Positions 11,656 through 23,600 of a stretch of DNA of 64,000 bases are shown here, in pieces. Position 1 is the stretch's first letter. Each line of letters starts with the position of its first letter. Source of the stretch: Imbricaverruca yamaguchii (lineage: Eukaryota; Arthropoda; Thecostraca; Neoverrucidae); the NCBI GenBank assembly GCA_034440575.1, contig JAOTOL010000989.1:124001-188000 (forward strand). Direction: 5' to 3'. The notes beneath the pieces were generated by a model. It saw only the letters and a list, made by a program, of their open reading frames with translations. It was not told the origin of the DNA and made no database searches. Position numbers and translations under genes: made by a program.

Positions 11656-14600
11656 CTGCCGCGTGAGAGACATCGTCACCACCAGCTGCCACAGTCCCTA
11701 CACCTCCAGGCACACAGACACCGACGGCGGACTGGAGTCGCAAATGGCTGATTTGCCACGGGAGAGACATAGTCTGCGCCACAGTCCCAACACCTACAGG
11801 CACACAGACACCGATGGTGGACTGGTTGGTTGGTTATTGGTTTTACAACACATCGACCGTTGAGTCATGTAGCGTCGCCAATCCCTCACGCCGATTGGTC
11901 GCGGGCGAAGAGTAGCGGCAGGTGAGACCCGAACCCACAACCTTTCAATTGTGAGACCAGCAACCTACCCCTAGGCTACTCGTCCCCGATGGTGGACTGG
12001 AGTTGCAAGTGTCGGACAGGACTTCTGTAGACTGAACCATGCGACAACTGTAGAGCACCAGGACGGAACAGCGAAGTTCCCTGGAGTTGCCGCCTCCGGG
12101 AATGACTGCATTCCTGTGCTGGGACTTACACAAATTCCATCATGAGTTGGTTGCTGAGTCGGTGCGGATTTCCTACCGCATCCTGATTAAAGACGTACGT
12201 CAGGGCACATTCCGCCTAATGAAAGCTTAAGCAACAGCATGTCTTCATACTGCATGTGCCTGCTGGGGTCCATTCCTACCCCATTCGACGCTAGACATCC
12301 CATCGTCATCGTATGTCTTCTGCAGTAGACCCTCACCCTATTATTACTCCCAGCCAGCTGGTACTCACCTCATTGCGGCAGTCTAGGCTGGTTCTTTCTC
12401 AGTCCATTACCTGTGTGTCGGTAGATGATCATATTCTAGTCTGGGCCGATTGCTCCCTCAGCTTGTGCGAGATCAGGGTAATTGGTCACCACCTTCTTTT
12501 CGAGGTCTACACAAGTTGATCCTCGCATTATCATAAAAGTGCAAAACAGTGGGCTCTCATATTGTCATCAGTACCTGAACCATTGATCCTCACCTGACAT
12601 AGAATAACATGTTACAAAAACACAGTCACTAGTATACACGATGGTGGTGGTGGAGGATTGGAGTTTAAGGGCGCGTCGACATCTAGGGTCATTTTGCGCC
12701 CATACTAGTATACACGATAAAAACACACATGTACACTGGCGGTTGTTGGTTTAACGACGCGTCGACCGTTGAGCCATGTAGCGTCGCCAATCTCTCACGC
12801 CGACTGGTCGCGGGCGAAGAGTAGCGATAGGTGAGACTCGAACCCATAATTCTTCGATTGTGAGACTGGTAACTTACCCCTAGACTACTCGTCCCCACAC
12901 ATGTACACTAATTGACGTGCAAAAACACACAGCGACTGACGGCACCCGAAACAAGACGAGGACACCTTACAGCGCATATAAAACTGCCCAGTACAAGTTC
13001 CCTTCACGACTGCACTGAGACGAGTCAGCGTCCTCGAAGGAGAGTATGTCGGCGTCTCTGCTGAGGGTGCGTATCCAGGTGGGGCGCACACTCCAATAGT
13101 TCCACTCGCGCCACTCGGACGAGTACTGGCACTTGCAATGTGCTGTGCAGCGGCCGGCGAGCGAGGTACCAGAGTGATTAGCCACACCATACAGGTTCTC
13201 ACACTCGACGGCTCACCGGCAGATGTGGGCCGCCGAGTAGGGCGACAGGTCGAGCCCGCTCACGGGAAAGCTTACGGCCGTGTCGAGCTTGCTGAGGTCG
13301 CGTACCTGCGGCGAAACCCGCTTCAAGTGCACCACCAGAATGCGAGGGGTTTTCGGACCGAGAAGCTCTTGGTGCTCTGCTGGTACTTCCGGCACTCGCC
13401 ACGCATCGGCCTTTTATCTCCGTCGGGCGCCTCCTCTCTGGTGAAGAGATCGCAAAGGCTTGCAGTCTCCCGTGCCCAAACTCTGAAGGGATAGACAGGT
13501 TCAGTTCCCAGAACTAGTCGAAAAAGTTGGACGCATGACCGCACACGGTGCGTTGTGACGTGGACCGGAGCTGACCGATAAATCAGGCAAACAAACTTGG
13601 AGTTATCATGTTGAACAAAGTGGCTGCACGAATCGATGGACCCCTGGCTCGCACTGACGTGGTCATTAATGTCAGCGGCAGTGGGATTGGGTCGACAGGT
13701 GACCCGATTGACATCATCGTGAAGCCCCTCCAGAAGAGTGCGGAGAGAAACTCGTCTGCGTCCTGCCGCCGAGAGCTTACGATGTACCTGCGACCTGGAT
13801 GTCGTCGTGTTGACCACCCGGTTCGACTCGTCGGAGAGCTGCCGCACATCGCACATCAGCGTTTCGAACGACTTTATCAGTGCTCCCTTCATGGCCGGTG
13901 TAGTGATGCTCATGTCGGATGAGTACTTGTCGCACGGGAAGTGGTCGTGCTGCGCACGCATGTTGCTCGGATACTTTAGCACAGTTCATAACACATGTGT
14001 TGGCTGTATGTTCTGTAGCCCCACGAAGCATGACCGGTGACTGGCGCTACCACTTCCGCCGCTACCGCCGCTACCGCCACCACCACCGTTGCCATAGTGA
14101 CTGCCACCACCACCGTTGCCATTGTGGTTGCCACCGCCGCCGCCGCTGCCAAAGTTACAGTCACCGTCAGTGCCGCCGCCATAGCCACTTCATCTGCCTC
14201 CATCGCCGCCGGTACCACCACCTCCATCGCCGCTGCCATCGCCGCTGCCATCACCTCTGTCGCCGTCACCACTGCCGGCGCTGCCACCAGTCAGGCTGTC
14301 GCCGCTGCCGCGGCCGCAGCGACACGCGGCAAACAGCGACACCAGAGCTTTACCGGAGTCGGAGCCGCTTCTCGAAAGTGGCGCCACTGTACGGCCAGCC
14401 GAGGATCCGCGGGCCGGGATGTGGCGAACACAGAAGCCGCGCGCGATCGCGGCAGAAATTCGTTGCCGCAGCCACAGTCTCTCGGCGCTCGCCGGCGCGG
14501 GCCGCTGTGTGCCACCCGAGCCCTCGCACAACTTCCGGGGCGGCACGTCCTAGAACGCCGATCGACTCAACGGCTAAAGGATCGGGCCTGTGCCATGAGC

Positions 14601-17600
14601 AGAGGTCAGCGTAGAGGCGACGTTTGCGAGTTTCTTCCGCACGAGCCGCGTCCCCGAAGTTACCTACCTAGGTAGCGTCCCATGTCAGACACCTGTAACG
14701 TTAAAATATTGATTTTTCGTTAGGTGTGAGGTGTCGAAACAAGTCCTAGATGATGTCTAGCCTCACCATGGAAACGATTTCGCTTAGAATATTGTTTAAG
14801 TCCTTGCAGTTCATTTTTTAGCCCATATCATGAATATAACTTTATTAAAGAAGGATTCCTAATTTAGGAAGACTTCAGTTAAGAACTACGATAATAATTC
14901 CATATTATCAGCAACTTAAATTTAATGACAGACCACAGCATTGATCTCTTTACCTGAAACAACGTTAGGTACGATATGCTTACGTATCAAGGTCTGCAAT
15001 AGTGGGCACAAGCATGATACACACATGACACCGTTAGAAACGAGGCATGTATGACTCAATAAACCCACATCAAGAAACATGATGTCGATAATTATTTGGG
15101 AAGGATGTATCTGCAATGTCCAGTAGGTAGTGTATTCCACCCTATTTCACAGATAATTTGTCACTGGACACCTGCGTCCACTGCATGGGAACAGCGTAAG
15201 CCCATCTGGCCGCTGGCCGTCGCCCCGGTCGAGACTCACCAGCTCCAGGATGGCAGGAAGTCTCGCATTTGACGGGTCGCGTTTCATTCCATCATCCAGA
15301 TGCATGTGATGAGAATCTGAACCACTGAACCTCACCTATTTACGAAAATCTGAACCAGTGATCCTCACCTTGTTATAAGAATCTGAACGATTGATCGTTG
15401 CATTATCAGAATATGAACTGCTGATACCCGCCTTGTTATGAGAATCTGAACCACTGATCTTCACATTGTTATGACAATTTAAATAATCAATTCCCGCCTT
15501 ACTATGAGGATCTCGACCATTGCTACTCATCTTGTTATGAGAATCTGAACCGTGCACCCCTACCTTAATGACAACCTGAACCATTCATTCTCCCCTTGCC
15601 GGAAGACTGTGAACCACTAATCCTCACCTTGTTGTGAGAATCTATGCGCGCCTGGATCTGGCCCTCCAGGATCAGCTTCATCAGCTCGTCCTCGAGTTCG
15701 GGGACGCTGGTGTTGAACGCCGCAGCCATTTTACGCAGGTCCGCAGACGCGTACGGACTGCCGACGAGACACGGTGGAGCGCAGGTGAGAAGAATTTTCA
15801 ACTGTGTGGAAGTCCAGCGGTGGCGGGCAAGAAAACAAACAGTCGCAAGTTATGAAGTGGTCAAGACGGGACTCACAAGCCGCATATCGTGAGCTGCGTG
15901 AGTCGCATATCGTGAGCTGCGTGAGCCGCATATCGTGAGATACGTGAGCCGCATATCGTGAGCTACGTGAGCCGCATGGCGTGGGCCGCATATCGTGAAC
16001 TGCGTGAGCCGCATATCGTGAGCTGCGTGAGCCGCATATCGCGAGCTGCGTGAGCAGCATATCATTTAGAAAATGCAATTTTTCAGGTATTACATATGCT
16101 CGTTGAGATGACTTGTCATAAACCCATCAGTACCAGAATGGTCTCTCGCATCTGCTTGCGCCATGAGCTAAGATTTGTACAAGTCGTCACGGCGTCGGCA
16201 GCGACGTGGCAGAGCGGCGGTAGTGACGGTACAGGCGCCAACGGCAGCAGACCTGACGGGGGGAGCCACAGCGGTGGCGGTGACAGTACAGGTGCCAGCG
16301 GCAGCAGACCTGACAGGGGAGCCGCAGCGGCGGCAGTGGCAGTGCAGGCGCCAGCGGCAGCAGACCTGACGGGGGGAGCCACAGCGATGGCGGTGGCAGC
16401 CGGCTGCAGCGAGGACAGTCAGTGTTGCTTGTCCTGACAATCACGTGTACAGGCAAAACCCAGTTTTTAATTTAAATTATCACACAATTCGTGCATCCAT
16501 CTTTCTGATGGTTCAAATTGTCAGTTTCAACCGGCCAAGAGCCACGAAAAGCCACGAAATAAATGGGCACAGCGTCATTTTCCCAAAATCACATACTTTT
16601 GGCACATACTACCATGGACGCATTCATTGGATTTCTGCGATCTAAAACATGTATCCGACAATGAATCTGCATGACGGTGTAAGGGATACCGGATGTTCAA
16701 TAGAATGTCTTTTCGTGATTTCCTAAAATTTCCCTGGGCAGTAACTCGGAGCCAGTTGGTTGGATGGATCTACAGCGGCGACACAGGTGGATCCGCAGCA
16801 CCTGACCATTCTATAAGCCAGTTTTCGTCGCAATCTGAGAGATGAGGGTGTCACTTCGACATCTCACCGGTCGATCTGTCGCGTAATGCGCTAGCTGGCG
16901 CGCGTGCCCGTTCCGGAAGAGGTAGACGGTGCTCACCTGAAGTACTGGACGAGGCCCCGGTTGCGAATCATGCCGTACAGCTGACGGACGTATTTGGCCA
17001 GGTAGAGGTCGAGCAGCAGCAGGTCCCTCATCTCGTCCAGCATGCGCAGGCAGTCGGCGTACTGGGACTCGTGGAACTTGTAGATGGCGTCGCGCAGGCT
17101 CGGCTCCAGCTCCAGGAACAGCTTAAACGAGCTAAAACCGTTCCCGATTGTCAGATGGCACCACCAGCTGCCCATCATCACAAGTTGCTGCTGCTGGCTC
17201 TCTTCGAACGGCGGTTAACCTGCGAGCGCTGGTTAACATCCGTTCGTTGAACGACTTTTAGCTCCACCACTTCCGGCTCACACTGTCGGGCGACCACCTT
17301 CCGATGAAAGTCGAACGAAGGTCTGACCGAAAACGGATGTTGAGGTGCAGTATTGAATGTGAATTTCTAACGAATTCATTACCAAACAAACATCACTTAG
17401 GTAGATTACTGAAGTATGCAAATGCTACTATCACCTTGTGCATACAGGAAATCACATAGCATGCCTCATACAGGCAATAATTACAACCATTTTATTCACC
17501 ATTCTATTTTTATCCACACGATACCTACTTCTCAAACACTATCCAGTGGGACAATAACCAGCAGTGAATCTGGGACAAATGCACGAAGAATAAATGTACG

Positions 17601-20600
17601 TATGGCGCATAATCTACGTACGAAAGCAAAGGTATGTAGAGCAAACGTACGTAAGCACAAATGTACGTATGCCCAAATGTACGTAAGAGCAAATGTACTT
17701 ATGCACAAATGTACGTGAACGCAAAAGTACGTAAGTGTAAATGTACGTAGGCGCAAGTGTACGTAACCACAAATGTACCTAACGTAAAAGTATCTAGAAG
17801 CAAGTGTACATAAACGTAACAGAATGTAAGAGCAAATGTACGTACGTACGAGCAATGTATGTACTTTTCCGCATACATACGCCTATGCATGCGCACCTTT
17901 GTGCCTACATACCTTTGAGCATACGTACATTTGCGCTTACGTACTTTTGCGCTACCGTACGTTTGCGCTTACGTACACTTGCGCCCACGAACTGTGTGCT
18001 TACGTACACTTTCGCATACGTACATTTCCGCATACAAACATTTGTACTTGCGTACATTCGCGCACATGTACATTTGCGCTTATGTCCATTTGCGCATACG
18101 CACTTTTGCGCTTACGTACATTTTCGCTTACATACATTTGCGCATATGTACATTTGACATACATACAATTGCGCTTATGTGCAGTTATGCATACGTGCTC
18201 TTGCGCTTACGTACATGTGTACATACGTACATTTGTGCTTACGTACATTTGCGCTTACGTACAAATGCGCTTACGTACATTTGTAATTAGGCCATCTGCG
18301 CTTACGTGCATTTGTTTAAGTACATTTGTGTACATACATCTGCCACACGTACACTTGTGTAAATAAATCTGCCATACGTACATTTGCTTCACGTACATGT
18401 GTCCGGTTACCACCAGTAATAACACAGCACTCCACTATTTATGATGCCAGAGGATCGTCAACAATGACGTCACGTCACTTACGCGCTTCCGATGACGTCA
18501 GACTTGAGCTGGGCTCGGCTGTAGGTGGCCAGGGCGCACAATCCGCCGTACACGGCCACGTTGGAGGGCGAGATCAGCTCTGGTAGGTCGCAGTGGTCAA
18601 AACTGCACTGCGGGCCGCCAGGGGAGCATCGTGGTCAAAACTGCGCTGTGGCAGCTGAGGGAGCATGGTGGTCAAAACTGCACTGTGGGCCGCCAAGGAA
18701 GCATAATGGTCAAAACTGCACTGTGGCAGCTGAGAGAGCATGGTGGTCAAAACTGCACTGCGGGCCGCCAAGGGAGCATAATGGTCAAAACTGCACTGTG
18801 GCAGCTGAGGGAGCGTGCCAAACTGTGCTGTGGGCAGCTGGAGGAGCGTGGTGATCAAACTGGGCCGTGGAACGCCGGGGATGTGGAGGGTAAGACCCGT
18901 CGCAACACAAAATTTCGTACTTGCATTACAGGTTTGTCTCAGTTTAATTCCATGGACAAGGTATTACAGAGTATTCTCGCACCATGTGCCACGCATTAGT
19001 CAAAACACCAACACTACTGGACCATGCATGCTATGGGTCATCCACCCTGTGGGGCATCAGGGTCTACAAATACTTCAAGGAGTATCCTGTACCTTGTAGA
19101 TTTCGAACTGTTGAAACATGGTCGAGGCTTGAACAGGGAATGCCAAAGGAAATTGTCCAGACCTGACTTACAGTGCAGGTCTCAACTTCCAGAAGGTGGT
19201 GGTGGATTGGAGCTTATGGGCGTGTCGACATCTAGGGTCATTTTGCGCCCAATTTCCAGGTGTATTCACTACATAATACTGTGATATCGAAGAAAGAACG
19301 GTATGATCGGTTGTTGTAGAAAATATTCGGTATACCAATATAATGCACATCATGCAGTGTGAAAAATACGCATACGAAACACAGATTCCCGACTAGTACG
19401 TAAATAGATGTTTTCTTCAAGCACAGCTATGTACATGACCGTATGACCCATACAGCAGAACGTCCACTAAGAAAGTACCTGCAAATATAGGATTGATCAA
19501 GCGTTGCAGTAAGCACGAAAACACGGTAGCACGCACCAAAAGGCTGCTGCGTTCCTGTCGCCTTCCGTCAGATGTACATTCTACGGGCTTGCCCTGGACG
19601 AGTACGTCCCTCTATCAATTATACGTGCCTTGGGAGCCGTGGACACCCAGAGAAAAAAAAACTTTACCTTGAGAAAGGACTTTGCGGCGTTTTCGAACGA
19701 TCCGTGGCGCAGATGGGCCAGGCCGGCAGCTAGCTGCAGCTTGGTCTGTACTGATTCCCGCCAGGGTGCCGACTGCAGACATAGATCACGCAATGTCGCA
19801 TGATGCCAGCTAACATGACTGCTTCGCCTCGTGGCACGGAAGACGAAAGTGCGTAGGTAGGCAGGCACCGTAGATACTGTTTCAAGTCAAAATGTGAAAC
19901 GAGATCAGGCTATATTTAGTTCAGCGAAAATCAGCGGCATGAAGCCACGACACGCCATGTTATTGAGCAATGCGATACCAAGCCAAACGGAGATCGTCAA
20001 GCTATAACTGGCATGCCAAACTGGATCACGGTGTCATTCATAGTCATCGGTGCCAAGGACCAATGTGCAAAATATCAACAAGCACATGGGATCACATGAA
20101 CAGTCAGGACTTCACTGCCAGCTCAGCTCGTGTGATACACTGACACGATTCCAGCTGGGTTAGCAAACATACAACACCAGACGGGTGCCGGCGAGGTCAG
20201 AGGTCGCCGTGTCGTCGTACCCAGACCAGCCGTCCTAGACGAACGGCCGCATGCTTCACTGGACTAGAGACAGCCCGATCAGCTACTCCCACCACCAGTC
20301 GACAGTAGACATCCACCACCAGTCGACAGTAAACATCCACCACCAGTCGACAGTAGACATTCACCACCAGTGGACAGTAGGCATTCACCACCAGTCGACA
20401 GCCGACCGCCGCTCACCTCGTTCTCGTCCGGCGTCAGCTCTGCCTTGATGACGTAGCTGCTGACGTGTGCCCAGTGCTGCAGGTACGCAGACACCTGGGG
20501 TACCGAGCGGGAACTAATCAGTACCGCACTCCGCTAATTTCGCAACTCGATCTCCATACAGCCATACAGCTTGGATGTGCTTGATGGTCCATACGTTCCC

Positions 20601-23600
20601 CTTTTCAGGTCTAGATTGCATTGCCTACAAACAAACAATTCATAATGGCTGGTTCTTATGCACAACATCATACCCCAAGCCTTCACATGCAATGAAAACC
20701 TCCAGATGAAAACGGATAACACCCTCTTATCTGAAAACCAGCAGTGGTAAACCACCGGCCATAACTTCACGACGTTTAGGCTGATTTCCACCACTAGCCT
20801 TGACGACATCGATACAGACGTACGCCGCTGACCTTGACAACCTGGACACAGATTGACGTCGCTGACCTTGATGACATTGAGGCAGACGTGCACCATGTGT
20901 TTGCCACTGGTGCAGTAGTCCCGCGCGCGCGAGTAGCACTTGAGCGCGTTGCTCAGGTCGCCGCAGTCCAGGTAGTGGTCCCCCAGGTCGTCGTGGCCGC
21001 GCCGGATCGACTCCTTGATGGAGTTCGACTTGTAGTTCTTGAGGTCGTTATCTAGCTTCTCCAGCTGTCGAAGAAGTGGTGACGTTGGCAGTCTGGCTTC
21101 ACGCTGATGACTGTCTCAGGGAGACGACATGGCTGTCCAGAGAAGAGGCTTTTTGTCCGGCTTGGCCAAAGGGACCCGGTCACAAAAGAGGATCGTATTG
21201 ACTGGCTGGAGAAACAGGACAATATTCGATAGACGTAAGCTTCCTAAAACCACTGCGACAAAATGCTAACAGAGACAATACATCAGATAACACAAAAAGG
21301 CAAGAGGGTCACAAGAGGGCAAGAACATTCCGATCACATCCAGCCGGCCTAACCTGCAGTTTGGACTCAAGTGTGCTGCCGAGCGTGCTGCTGTGACCAA
21401 CATACCAGCGCCCACCTTGAGAGCAGCCCGCTTGGTGCGGGTCTCCACCCACTGTTGGTCCAGAAGGGGCACCACATTGCCACTGGGGCCCTGGCCGGTC
21501 ACGTCCGGCAGGTTCTGACCTGACCTGCAGTGCGAGCACACATGTCACGACCCAACCCTGGTCTGGAACGGAGAAACTAACGCTCTGAACGGCAGGTGAC
21601 CACCTGACCAATGGTAAGCAAACTGTACCCTCACAGCAGGTGAAGAAAAGGCAGTCAGTAGAGCAGGCGCGAAGAAAGCGCACCTGCTGCTTGGTGGTGG
21701 TGGATTGGAGTTTAGGGGCGCGTCGACATCTATGGTCATTTTGCACCCATCCTGCTGCTTGGTCACAGATCACGACAGGACACGACGCAAAATGCAAATT
21801 ATGGCATAACCTCCTATCTGTCACATCACCTGACTTTGACGGTGGTGATTGATTCAGGGTGGTGGTTACGTGCAGTACACATAACCACTACCGTGGTCAC
21901 GTCACACCACCTGACGTGCAGTACACACAACCACCACCCTGAGCACGCCACATCCCCGGCGGAGAACACATCACCACGACACAGGAACGAGTCGCAAGCG
22001 GAACCGGAGCAGCGCCCCGGGTCATGACACATCTCAGGCCACAACTAATTTACCAGCTTCACGGGTACTGCTACGGTGCAGACCTAAGATGTGCTGTAGG
22101 CACAGACCTGGCTCCGCGATACTCACGAGATGGCCTGCTGCAGCTGCCGGTGCAGACTCTGGTAGAGTCCCACGTTGAAGGTGGTCTGCACCAGTTGGAT
22201 GGCCGTCTTGAGCGCCTCCACACGCAGCGGCGGACACCGCTCGGCGATGAAGATCAGGCGATGGAGCTGGCCCAGACCTGCAGTTAGTTAGTTAGTTAGT
22301 TAGTTATTTTGGTTCGAGGGTGCATGGACTACAAACGTCATTTTGCGCCCATAACTCTTGTAGCTAACAAAGTACAGTATGAAACTTCACATCGTGGGTA
22401 GCCGTCCAGCTGGTCCTGCTGTGGTACAAAGTTTGCATGCCGTGTATATCAGCGAGGGGTATATATTGCAGATAATGACACGACAGATAAGAAGTCCATC
22501 AACCGTACCGATTGGACAATGCTCGAGTTGTCGGAGAGAATATCGCGAAGGGAATCCACCTGGTCAGACCCAAAATGACGTCTACGCTTATCAGTGTAAT
22601 GAGGATACGATATCACAACGTGGCAAACTGTTAGCGATGGACAACATCTTGAGCACAGAGGATTATCGTCACCGCATGGTAAATATCCATACGTAGCATA
22701 AGTATGCCCAATGCGGAGACGACACAATGTGACCTCTTCTTGTCGATGTTTCCGACAGGACGAGCCCCATGATCGTAAACGTTGTTTGATGGTTCGTTGT
22801 TTGTTCGCAGACGTCGCGTCCACTATAGCCTGCCACTTGTCTAGGAGGAAGGGAGGAAGATGGACACATCTCAGTACAGTGTCCTAAAATTACTTCACCA
22901 TTAACTGTGTGGATGAAGGCAGAAGTTGCTTGGGAATAACGAAACATTGGAAGAAAATAAAAGAATGCCACCTAAGGATTAAAAATCGGAATGCCTTTCA
23001 CTTCAGTCACATGCATTTTACATTATTTAGCAGTCGTGTGCATGATGACTGCCTATACATCATGTGGTAAAATGGTAAAAACCAAAGACGAGGATGAAAT
23101 AGCACAACTCCATTAACTGTGAATTTCCAGGCCACATGGTGAATTATTTTACACTGCTTCGGTAGTGGTCAGTGGCAAGGAGCGGTAGTGATCGAGAGCA
23201 CGGTGCATTTGCTGTTCGTTTCGCCGCAGCATCCGGCAACTCGTAACCGGAAATGCCAACGTGGCTCGGAAACCAACATATAATAACTCGTCGTCCAAGG
23301 CGTTGCATATCGGTAAGACAGCTCACAATATCCCGCAGAAGGGGGTTTGCTGGATAAAACGTGTTCTGGGATATTAGACTACTTTAAGAATCGGTGAATA
23401 TAGCATATCGATCACCCCCAGACATTTCGACATAAGACAGAGCTTTCGTAATAGCGACCAGTTCCGACGAGTACACCGATGCGTACGTCGGGAGCGAAAA
23501 CGAGCGGGAGACAGATCCACAAACAAAAGCGGTGCCAATGCCGCCCTCTGTTCGGGAGCCGTCAGTATACGTGACTATCCATTCCTGGAATGTTTAAATA

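Noticed and set aside
13919..14675. Plus-strand frames of 212 and 231 codons and minus Ala/Val frames
   Set aside because: Produced by the trinucleotide-rich array 14040-14335; composition only.
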